From the NCBI GenBank assembly GCA_963930645.1, contig OZ005650.1, forward strand, positions 231,034,688-231,098,687: a stretch of 64,000 nucleotides of DNA. The letters are read 5' to 3'. Positions within the stretch are counted from its first letter, which is position 1, and the number at the start of each line of letters is the position of its first letter. This document shows, piece after piece, positions 23,335-36,046 of this stretch. This DNA is from Salticus scenicus (taxonomy: Eukaryota > Arthropoda > Arachnida > Araneae > Salticidae). Position numbers and translations under genes: made by a program. The notes beneath the pieces are model-generated. The model was given only the letters and a program-made list of their open reading frames with translations. It searched no databases and was not told where the DNA came from.

Positions 23335-26300
23335 ATTATTAAGTGATATACTTATTCCGACTAACCCACTCCATGTTCACAGTCATTACGAAAAACTTCT
23401 TTTTATATAATAGAACTAGTAGTATATTTATAACTATTTATTAATTAAATATACAAAACTTCATCAATATAATGCATCAATAAACATTAATTTTTAAAAT
23501 GTTATGGCGAATTCATCATATTCAACTAAATTTCAATGGACATTTGTAATTATAAGAGCGGAATTTTTTACATTTCTCTGTGTAAATGAAAAACTATAAA
23601 GACATCATTTTTAAATAAGTTTCTTTTTAATTGCAGTACAAAAACTTAAATTAAATAACTCGCAAAATTTAACAAAATAACCCGTGGATTTTATATTTTT
23701 AGGATATATCTAGGATATCAATGCTTTTCTAATGACATTTTACTAGATAACGCATGTAGTTTTAAGGTATTTGTATGAAACTTAAATGTACTAATTTATT
23801 ATATTCCATTTCTAATGTTATTTTCTTAGCACTGAATGTCATTAAAATTCTGGGAGTTAATTCTTACAAATAACAATCTTTATATTCATTGTTATCATTA
23901 TTGTTATCATTATTATCGTTATTATTATATTTGTTATGATTATTATTATCATTATTATTAATAATAATTTTCATTACAGTAAAGATTTATTATAATATAA
24001 CGGTTGTAATGTTAAGTTGACAAAGATTAAAAAAATAAAATTAAACAAACCAAAATCAGAAATGTTAAATGTCGCGCATGTCGATGCATTACAGTTTACT
24101 TAATTCCAATTTTAATTAATAAACTACAGTAATTTTGAGAAGAATCTATCATTTTAAGCTATTTTCTCTTAAAATGAACATTATAAAAAATTTATTTGTT
24201 ATAGTATTTATCGAGTAGCTACCTCCTACAAGTAATTATTGGTCATTTTAAACAATGTTGGACTTATAATTCCAGTCAGTATGAGCAGTGAATTTTTATA
24301 TTACTATTATTATTAGAACAAACTTAAATAATGGTATTAGATAACGTATCAAAGTGTTTTCATTCAAATTATAAACTTTCCAAATTTCTTAAACATTCGC
24401 ATTTTTTTTTTTTTTTTTTTTTCCTTTGAAGAAAATAAAGTTATCATTTTCTTAATAAATTTATCATGAAATAAATAGTGTTTATAAAATATAAAATTGA
24501 ATTTGATAGATGAAAAAGAACTATCCATTAGTTGTGTTTATTTATTTATGAATGCATGGTAAGTTTTTAACTAAACAAGTTCACTAAATAGCTATCGAAA
24601 ATTCTTTATCTTTAAAAAGGCAAAAAAATAAAAAAATAAATATTTCTATAGAGTTACAATATTTTTAAAATTATTATTATTATATATTTTAAATAACATA
24701 TAAGTAAAATGTAAGCTGAAATATGTTTTGTTATTAACCAATTATCGAAAGGAAAACAAAAGAAATTATTAATTTTTAATGGACCTCAATAAATAATTTA
24801 AAAATTTTAGGCGTACACTGTAAAAAAATAACTATTACCAGCTGCAAGAAACTCTCTGTGATTGGAGAAAATAATTATTTTCTCCAATCACAGAGAGTTT
24901 CTTGCAGCTGGTAATAGTTATTTTTTTGCAGTGTATCTTCTAAAATAATACTTTCAGAAAATCTTCATTTTAAACAAATAATTCCTAAAATTATACATAA
25001 TTATATACAAATATAAAATTCATCTATTTATTGGAAAAATAACATGAAAATGAAAAAGTATAAACATAACTAAAAATGTATACTAGCTATTTTTTTTTTC
25101 CCCTAGCAAAGAAACTTAATTATTTGCTTATTTTATTTTATTTTTTCTTTGCATATGCCTAAGACAAGTAAAATAATTTTTAAAAAATCAGTTAATTAAG
25201 TATTTTTCTGATTTTGGTAGTAATAGTTGTTCCAATAGAAACAGAATTTGTCGTTATTCTTGTTCCACAGGAAAAGATAACATTCTTCTAAAATGGTTAA
25301 AGTATATTAATTGGTATTAAAATTCGTTAAGTTCATTAGAGTCTTCACAAATAATTGCACAAATTCCACAATCCAAATAACATTTAGTTTAACTAGGTAT
25401 CCATACCAAATCATTTATAAAAACGTTTCGTTGATTTTTTGTTTTATAAAATACCACCCAAATAAATGGAATTTGAATGAAGAAATTGCATGAAATGATG
25501 CATTCATATTAAGCATCAAAGTATCGGCAGTGTCTTACACAGAGAAAGACAATAATTTTAGATTGCTTCTTATTGAAAAATGTTTCATTTGTTGTTTTAA
25601 TTATTTTTATTTAATAGAACATTAGTAAATTCATGCTTGATACATATAAATAGTTATCTATTTATAATCAGTCTTCGCTCATTTTTCATTATGTTTGAAC
25701 AACTAAAATTAATATTACGTAAAAGCTAAAAAAATTATTTAATTTAACCATAAACTTAACTACGCTGAAACCTTTTTAGTTATATATTTCCAATTAAAAC
25801 TTATATCTTCAAAAATATTGGAATGTAAATATTAAAACTATTGTAAATCAATAAATATTACACTGAAATCTTAATAGCAATGCTGTAAATAATAATCTTT
25901 TTGAAAATATAAAATTGTGTTATTTTTGGATATTAATTTTTCTGGGGATATCCAAATCTTACATTTAAGAATCTATAGATAATATTTCCTCAGTATTATT
26001 TCAATATTATGTAAAAATGATTGTTATGGCCAAAAAGTTGAATTAGAAATTATTTCGAAATATTGCTGTGTTATATTATATTTTATTATTATTAATTTAA
26101 TTATTATAATATTTTTATTGTTGCTGTATTAATATATTTTTTACACTTTTTATAATTCTTAAAAAAAAATAATAATGTAAATTAAATAAATAAATTGTTT
26201 TTTATAAAAATAAATTAAAATAAAATTACAACATACATATTTTTAAATTTATTATTATTTTATATTTTTCACTTTTTAATTTATTGCTATTCGATGATCC

Positions 26301-27877
26301 CTCTTCTTACAATATTACTATAAATAAATAATTAAATGAAAATAACCGAAACTAAATAAACATTTTTGAAACCTTAGAACACATAGCTGAATATATAAAT
26401 GCATATTTAGAAAAATATATCTCTAATTTTTAACCTTATTATCTCCTAAGAAAGCAAAAGGATTTTTTGTCTGTTTGTATCTTTTACCACTTCTGCATAT
26501 ATATTCTTTCTTCTTTTTTTTTTTTTTCTGTAAAATTTTTAATTACGTGACCAAAAAAAAAGTGTCATCAAGTATTTATTATCCAGCTTCATCATACAAA
26601 ATTAACGCTTTTTAATTTTCCTTACAACAACGGCATTTAATAAATAATTTTTAATAATCTGCACTTCATTACATAGTAGAAATTCTGGTGACATTTCACT
26701 ACTTCCTTGGAAATGTCTAGATCACATGTCAAGATAAAGAAAAAGATGTCCTCCTAACGTTATGCATTAACAAATAAGTGTTGAGATACGATTGCTACAG
26801 GGCATAAAAGTCGCCCGTGCATAACAGCACGCGTGAATCTGTAGCGAATTTGTCACACTTCCTTGTTGCCCGAGTCTCAATAAATGGGGAAGTGAGAAAA
26901 TTTATGTAAATCCTGCCTAATTCAAAAATTCAGACTTTGTCTCTTGTAATTCCATTATCACTGACTGTATAAAATTCATTTAGAAACGAAAATATTTAAG
27001 CATTTATATGTATCAAGAAGCACAAAGAAAATATTTTTTGTAATGTAGCTATATAACAAAATTATTTAATAAGTAATTAACTAAATCATATATCTGAAAA
27101 AATAAAAAATAAAGTAAAATAAATTCAAAATATCACTCCATAACTTTTATAAGATTTTTTAAAATTTCAGTTCAATATTTTTTATTTATTTATTTTATTT
27201 TCCGAAATCCCAATTATTCTTTAACCACTTTTCCTGCAACCATGGTAGCCGCTGCGCAAGTACTGACTCAACGAGTCCACTATCAAAATTAGAAGTGATA
27301 ACTCTTCTGGTTCAGAGAAAATAGCGCTAAGGGAAAGCTGAATGAGTGGATGTTTTCCAAATCTCTGCCTATCTGTCAATTTTACACCCCTCCAAGCCTT
27401 TGAACTCGCCTTCAAAGCTAGTTTCCAGAAACGTAGTTACACTGTATTGATTTAAAACTTTATGTAATAATGATAATACAAGTATGAAGTAAACGTTAGA
27501 AAAGGAAAATAAAATGAAAGATGCATGAAGTGAATTACATATAACTTAAATTAAATAAAATTAAGAACCAAAGCACGTACAAGTCAAGACAAGTAAGTAG
27601 TACAACAACATCAACGGGGGGATGTGAATGCCTGATCTTCGGCCATTTGGGGCGGCAAACATCATGTATAACATTTATTTCATATCTGAAATATTTTAGG
27701 GGAGAAAAGGGTACACTGTTATTATTTTAATGAAATAATTATATAAAATTTTGGTCTTTAAGGCTTGTATATCTTATCCCGCAATTTATATGTCGTATTT
27801 GGTTAAACATTTTAATTTGACTATTCCTAATCCTTTGCCGCCTAACCACTTCAAGAAGTTGGTACTGCAGTTGACGG

Positions 27878-27912
<35 letters not shown>

Positions 27913-30900
27913 CAATAGGACATGCTAATATGTTGCATTCGCGGTAAGAGCCATCTTAATTAAACCAACTTGGGAAAAAAAGTGCATTAAGATCATTTTA
28001 TCCGTAGAGGAGCTACGGTGCAACAGTCAGAAGCTTCAAACTTTATACGTCAAAGTTTTTGTAAAATTTGTTTCTAATTATTAAATAATTTATCATCAGC
28101 AATATTTCATTAAACATAGCAAAGAACCTTCCCGATTAAATCCCCGTTATGATAATAATAATAATGATAAACGCATTGAAATCGTCCATTCATATGGGAG
28201 CAACAATGCCCAAACCAATGAAAACTTCAGATTTATTAGCTTCTCTTTTTGCAATAGTCGATGCAAAATAATAATAATAATAAATAAATAAATAAATAAA
28301 TGTTTTACTCGAAGGTTAAAAAAAAAAAAAAATTGCCATTAATTCATAAATATAATTTTTTTTTCTTTAATATTTTTGTTCGAATACTAAATTGTTTATT
28401 ACTTGTTATCCAATTTAATTTTAATTGAAACTAAAGCAATATTACAAAATATGCAAAAGATATTTCTACTTACTTTTGAAATTGGAATTCAAATTAAAAA
28501 GAATATTTAATTACAAGCAGATAATATTTTATTATCTGTGTTTTCATAACTCTTAATATAAATGCAAATATAAATAGTAATTAAAAAAAAAAAAAAATCA
28601 TGCAAAATATGTTTTTTGATGGAAAATAAAATAAAGAAAAAAATAATTAATTTCAAATACTTAAAATATATGCATGTGATACAACTATAACAAAAGTTAT
28701 TAAAATAAAAACAACACAGCATTATCTGATAGGTGACATGTGGCAAATTGAATTTGCGCCAATCTATGTCAAGATCCAAAAAAAAATATATCGAATTCCA
28801 GGCACTAGCTCTTGAGTTACAATATCCATAAACCGCGTGTTACCCACAGATAAATATTTTATCAAAATAGTAAAATCGTATTCAGTTCATCTCAAAACCC
28901 TTAAGTCCATTCGGAAGTCAAAGACTTTTACTTATAAAAAGTATGATGTAGTAGAATAAGTGTAACGATGTTTTGGCATAATTGAACTATGACCTCATTT
29001 TGCTCAGTTGCCATTACAGTCGGAAGCAAAATTATTGAAGCGCTAGCATTAATTTGTATTTAAAAGATGTGCACCTAAATTTTGTTAAAGTTTTGTTAAA
29101 TTAAATATTTGTCGAATCATAATCTTTATGCTGTTTATAAAAAAGTAAGCTGATGATAAAAATTAGCGATCAAACTAAAAGAAAATAAATGAAAAATGTG
29201 GATGTGTGCTTCAATAGTTTTGCTAGATTTTTATAATTTAACAATATTGGATTTAAATAAATATATATATATATATATATGAAAAATTTTATGTTTCGTG
29301 ATTTCATTTGCCCCATAGATTGCTATAAGGATAACCTCGACCTATTAGACCCATATATATTACATCAAGAAATATGTAAGTCAAATTTAAAGATAGATAA
29401 AACCTTTATGGATTTAAGACCTTTTTGAACTTTTAAATTATCTTAACTCGAACTTTCAACTATCTTAATTTAATCTTGCGAATTTTTCCAAATTAACCTC
29501 CAATTAACATTCCACATTTTAAACTTTTTAACTCTCCAACAAAACCTAAAAAAAGATCAGGGTATTATGTTTTATTGAAAATTAAAAGATAGAAATTGAG
29601 AAAAAGTGTATATGTGTGTTGAGGGCCTACGGACACGTGCAAACACCCTGCTTACACTTGCCCTCCCTATAAAATTCCTAGGGTACTGTCGGCAGCAAAA
29701 TTATTCGAGCGTTAGCAATAATTCCTATATATATATATATATAAGTACACTTAATACTACTTTGTTAAATAAATATTTGTCGAGTCATTTTCTTAGTGAG
29801 TCTAAAAACATAATTCGACAAATACTGATTTAACAAACCAGTATAAAGTGTACATCTTTTACATAGGAATTATTGCTAGCGCTCCAATATTTTTGCTGCC
29901 GACTGTAAGTGTAACGGCGTGTGACAAATCAAATAGCTTAAGAAATAGAAAAAAAATTGATAATTTATTCAAAATATACACGCAAAATTTCCCTTACTAA
30001 AAACTGTGAATTTTGTTTACTTGTATAAGTAACATCAATGGCAAAACTTCGAATTTTGAGAGGAGGGCATTCTGTCGGAGAGGAAAATGTAAGCAATTTT
30101 TCAAACATCTAAAACTATCATTATTTCATATTTGATTCGATAAACTAAGGCTAAATATAACAAAGAAAATTTTAAAACAACAGATGTGGTGAATCTTTGG
30201 TCCAAATTCAGTTTACCAGTTGAGTTAAATTTAGTTACACTTACCCCATTTCACCCTAAAAAGAAAATTATTACATATTTTTTCAAAAACTTATGCAGTA
30301 ACTAAAAAAATTGTTAACAAGTTTCTTTAACAGACAATGACGGTATATTAATTTTTAAAAAACATTCAGAAAGGTTTATTTCACAGTAATTGAAATTTAT
30401 TTTGATTGAAATGGACAGAGTATTCGAATTTGACTAATTTCTGACACCCTACATATTCATGTTGCGGATGTAGTATATTTCCATATAGTTGTTTTAATAT
30501 TTAAAGTAATTGTCAATTAAAGGTAATGTTTGAACCATTTAATCAGATAAAAATTTGTGTCTTTATAGTTTATTTTCAGAAAGTGTTTCCGAATTTTCTT
30601 ACTAATAAATTAAACTGCAAATCCATTTCAAACTATATAGGGCTATCCCCACCTTAAATTTTAAAACGTCTTATCTTGATCTAAAGTATGCATTTTACCA
30701 AGACAGAATTTTAAATCAAATGAGAAAAAAAAAAGAAATCTGTGGTATAGAATGAATGAAATAATAAAAAACAGGGAGAAATAATGCCACAAATGCAACA
30801 CTCTATTGAGAAAGAAAAATAAATTTTTGTTCATGGTTTGATACGAATAAAAGACAATAAACGACAATTTAAAGAAATAACTAAGATTAAATTTAAGGTG

Positions 30901-31581
30901 TTCTACCGTTTACGTCACTTAGGGCTGTGCAAAAATTTTGATGTATTTTAGTTCAATTAAAACTTTACGAAGTTATTTTTAATTTCTTGAAGCCTTTTTA
31001 ACATTAAATATATGTTATAATGTAAAGGATGATATCCTTATTTTACAAATGTGATGTAAATAGATGTTATTTAAATTAACTTGCAGACGGAATAAAAAAA
31101 TTTGGAAGTATCTTCATTTGGAGATATCGATCGCTGGGCGGACGAAGACCGACTAGTTTTAATAATAAAGACTATAATAACAATAATAATAATATACTGT
31201 AGAAGATTTTTCAAAGTTGTTTATCGTATATGTTTTGTTATAGATCGTCTTGGGATGTCTGGCTCTTCTTGCTTATGCCACTGCTGGACCTGTGAAAGCT
31301 AAAGAAGAAGTCGAAGAAAAAGTAGATGAGAGTGAAGAACTCGAAGCCGAAGAAGATGATCTGGAGCCAGAAGGAGGAGCTCACTTGGGAAGATACATAG
31401 GAGCTGGAGAAAGAGACTACGATGAATATCATGGAGAAGAAGAAGCGTACCAGGGAAAAGCAGGTCACGAAAAAGCACACAAGGCTGGGGGTGCCCATTC
31501 TCATTTCGAAAAACACGAAGACGGTAAAGGAAAAAAATACTTTGTTATTAATTTTAAAAAGAGGGAGAGTAAGAGAAATAA

Positions 31582-31634
<53 letters not shown>

Positions 31635-34600
31635 TTATACAGAACACTATTTTAATTTTTTCATCATCACTTAACACAATATAACTTAACACAGTAACAT
31701 AATAGTTTTTAAACAGGTATTTCAATAAATCTTATGCTAATATAAAATTCAATATATTAACTGCAATAGTATTAATCTATAATAATTTTTGGAGTTAGAC
31801 GGATATTAGATTTTTATTAATTTTTTTCTTTTTCAAACGAATTGAAAATGAAAAGTTTGTATAACTACTAATTTTCAGAAAAAAGTTTAGAAATATCGCC
31901 ATACTAACTCTGCAGATTTATGTATGTGTTTGTTCTTAATCTGTTTATAGAATTTCGTTGAGCCAAATAACAGCTCTGGAAGAAATTACCATTCCTGTAA
32001 TAATTATTAACTACATTAGAGGTACATTTTCAGTTACTGTGTGTTTAATACCTGTATTTTACTATATATTAACCACTTCAAAAAAAAAAAGTTTGAAAAG
32101 TTTTTTTTTTTTTTTTTTTTGTTAGCTTCATGCTGATATTTAATACAAAAAAGATTAACAAGTTTATGACTTATTTAATAGGCTAACGTTTTTTATTTAT
32201 CTTATAATTTACACAAGTTGTAAATAAAAAATTCATCGTTTCTAAATTTGGGCTGATCTGTAGTATTTAAATCTGTAATAATTTCCATTTAATTCAAATT
32301 ATAAAATCATAAAGGAATTTAAAAGAAAAAAAAATTGATACAAATTTTTTGCGGTAAAACTCAAAATAACTTCTTGTATTCTCACTTTATTTCGATATGA
32401 AACATGCACTTTAGCGCGTACACTGCAGTAAATTCAAAAAGATAAAAATTAATGTTTATTTTTTTTTTTTTTAACAAATACTATAAGTTTTAAAAACAGG
32501 CAACAATTAATATGAGTCACTGCTAAGTAATTGCAATTCTTTACATCTATGTCATCTAATTCTCTCTTAATAATAAATTTCTAAGGTATTTACATTTTTG
32601 ATTAACAAAAAGTCTAAATTTAAAAATATAATTTAAGAGATGCACTCTTTAGGTATTTTTAAAACATTTTTAATAATTCTAAATGTGAATAAATACATTA
32701 TAAAACAGTTTTCTTTTGTTCTTATAAGATATATTTTAACCTCGTTCTATCAATTTTATATTAACGAAGGGCAATTCTCAACCTTAATTTGTTCCTAATT
32801 TTTAATCAAATTTAATTTAATTTCTGTCTGAAGTTATTTTTATTCGTCTGAATTCCTCAGGCAGATTTTTTTTAATCTATGACTGAGGATTGCATAAATA
32901 TTTTTTATTCAGTTTACACACTTTAACCCGTTAGTGTCCTCATTTGAGGACAACTAATAATATGGCACGTATATTTTTTGTGGTTGCTTAGAATGATTTC
33001 TGCTTTTTAGTGACAGTTTACAGCGTCACTCTAAATGATCCCTGAAAGTTTTATGTGCCTATTGTTCATTATTATTTCATAATTTGGATAGTCATTTATG
33101 ATTTTTCATTCGTCGCACATATATTTACTTTTTGCGCAGGTATACTAACTTAAATCAAGTTGAATAATAATATATATTATAACACTTTACTTTTGAGATC
33201 TTTGTCAACATACAATAAGAAATTAATCTGTTATCTCAAAGTTTTTCTATCTCGAAGTTTTCTCGCTAGAACACTAACCGTAAATAAATGAGGATAGGCT
33301 TTAAATTTAAAACTATCAGAAGAATTGTTTAAGTTAATATATTTTACTGTCAGCTGTCTATATTAATTTAGAAGTGAAATAATCAGCTGATAATATTTTG
33401 CAAAATTAATTCTGACGTTAACGGGATAACCTATTATCAACCGACGTGACTTTAAAGTCCCATTAGATTAAAAAGCGTATAAAATCGAATTTATGAAAGA
33501 AATGTCAAATAAAAATATAAATATAGAATGTATCTCATTCTATGAACGTATATCTCACTCTATGGCACTAGATGCTACATAAAGTCATATTTGTTCAAAA
33601 ATGTTTTTATAACATGTTGTCGATATTTCTAACAACCGTTTTTCCTGATCGTCACCTACTTTATAATTACTTTATATATTATTTAAAGAACCTGCCGTTA
33701 ATCTTAGAAAAAGTATAGAGATGAAATATATATATATATTACTTTTTTCCCCCAATCTTCGTTAATTATTATAAAGAAGAGAATTGTATAATTTGTATAG
33801 CTTATATCTTTAAAAATTCATCTTAAGTAACCGAAAAATATATTTGAGATGCATTTTTTGTTTCTTTCGTAATGCGACAAATAAAGGATAAATAATAATT
33901 AAATTTTAAACTCATATCCATTTTTCACAACCAATTTTTAATTTAAATTTCTGGTAATTAACGTTTAACATTTCTTTAAACATTTAATGTGAATTTATTA
34001 AGTTCTCGTCTATTATTAACCAAGAAAAAAATAACTCATTTTTTTAATATTTGAAAAAATCATTTCCATATGCTTACAACACACTAATTTAGATATTGAA
34101 TGTTTTGAGAAGTATAGAATTAAATCAATGCATTAATTATTATTTTAGGAGGCTACAAGAGTGGTAAAGAAGAACAAGGTGCCCATGGACTTCACAACAA
34201 GAAAGGACATGAAGAATACGACCACCACGATGAAAAAGGAGGCCACCACAGCTTCAAAAAAGAAGGAGAAGTTTATGATAAGCACGGCAGTGATCACAAA
34301 GGAAAATTAGAGAAAAACCAGCATGTAAAAGGTGAAGAAGAAGTATCCAAACACGGAGGACATGGTCAAGCTGGAGGAAAAGTTGGATCTGAATATATTA
34401 AAGATAAAGGACACAAAACTCACGGATTCAAGAATGTCTATCATAAAGGTTTGTGTTAACATTATTTTAAATTATTTTTTATTTACAAAAAAAAAAAAAG
34501 AGAGAGAGAGAGAGAGAAATGTAAGGGTAAGGCAACTAAACGTCTCCATTGTCGCAATTTATAATTTAAAATTGATGATGAGGCACTTTTATTAAGTACT

Positions 34601-36014
34601 ACCTTTGCTACCTTTGCTCCCATAACTTATTTTGCAATTGGAGACATCGCACTAATTTGTCTCCACTTTTCTTTTATAAAGTTTGGTCGACTTATGTAAA
34701 GGAAATATTTTATTAGTGAACGAATAAATTGTATTTGAAATTCTATACATAAATCTGATATTATTTAAAAATTATTCATAATGAAATTCTGAGAGGCCAA
34801 ATTTTGACAGTACAAACTTTTGAATGAAGTAGAATGCGCCAGCTATATTTAATGCAAATTAAATATTTAGACGAACTTAATTAAATTTAATAATTTTAAA
34901 AGTATTTTTTTACCCCTTTTATTTAAATGAAATATTTTCTGTGGGGATATCTCTAAAGGAATTTCGAATGATGTTCAAATTTCTTTTTTTTTTATTATTA
35001 TTATTATTTATTTATTTTGTTCCATCAGATTTAATTTATTTTAATAGTTAGAATTATATGAAAGAAAGAAAGATTTACATCGATTTTGCTTTATCTTCAC
35101 AGGAATTGTACAAGCATCAATATAAAAATAGTACAATTTACTTCTATTTTTTAAATTTGTTGAAGAAAAATAGAAAGTTTTATGTAATTAGAACATTTTG
35201 TTTCAAAAATTGGTTCGTGCTCATAACACGGCATTAATAAGTAAAGTAAAATAATCTATTTTAAAGCACAGTTTTTCTCATTAATAAAAACAAAGGACTT
35301 ATCTTTCTTGTATTAATTTGTCAATTCTAGAGGAATATGGTGAACACAAGACCTTCCATGACGAACATCGTGAAGCTGACCACAAGAAGAAATATCACGA
35401 TGAACACCAGGACTACACCCACCACGGTGGAAAACACTTGAAACAGAACACCAATAAGGGGCAATATGATGAAAACAAACACGGTCACGACTTCCACAAA
35501 TTCGGTAAGGCTGGTCAGGAAAGCCATAGGGAAGGTGCTTACAAAAAAGGAGGACATCACCATAATGCTGGAGATGCTTTCAAACAAGAAGCAGGCAAAC
35601 ACCACAGCCAAGCCCATGCACAAGGACATCATTCAGAAGGTAATTTCGACATCCTCTAGTTTTTCTCGAATTATTTTTAATATTTCATATAGTGCGACCA
35701 CGTTTCCTACGACTAGAAGTGAGGCCGAGTCCAAAAGTTTGGAGGGATGCAAAATTGTCCGGGAGATAGTTATTTGGCAAACATCCAGTTATTCGGTGTT
35801 CTCTTATCGCTTGTTTTCTCTCAGTCACCCCTATTTTAACACTGGACTCGTTCAATCCGCATTTGCGCAGAGGCTTCCATGGTCGCAAGAAATGTGGTTA
35901 AAGAATACAATGATATAATAAGATAAATAAAGATAACAAAACAAAAATTATATTTGACATTTTTTTATTGAATTTTTATAAACTAGCAAACCTTTGAAAT
36001 TTTTTTGCAATTTC

Positions 36015-36046
<32 letters not shown>

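Larger units (their letters stand above)
22779..31243 (+). other. Intron 1 (8.5 kb) of the host gene
   Basis: It runs from GTAAGT to TTATAG. It is extremely AT-rich, with ATT-type microsatellites (23298-23332 and 23880-23965), poly-T runs, a palindromic MITE (24814-24935), a less AT-rich island (about 26740-26950), a SINE-like copy (27205-27430) and two TA-flanked MITEs (29015-29237, 29684-29907). I found no coding sequence inside. Confidence 0.7.

Noticed and set aside
31238..31516. 92-residue antisense frame opposite exon 2
   Set aside because: Phe/Ser-rich artefact of the acidic coding strand; no start context or partner exons.
31250..31684. Unspliced extension of exon 2 into a TA microsatellite
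   Set aside because: It runs into YIYIYI from TA repeats; the GT donor at 31524 and in-frame exon 3 fit much better.
35327..35632. 101-residue antisense frame opposite exon 4
   Set aside because: It is a mirror of His/Lys-rich codons and gives a hydrophobic low-complexity protein; the spliced + strand gene explains the openness.
35466..35918. 150-residue + strand frame overlapping exon 4 and a repeat
   Set aside because: Wrong frame relative to the gene; the second half is the SINE-like copy.
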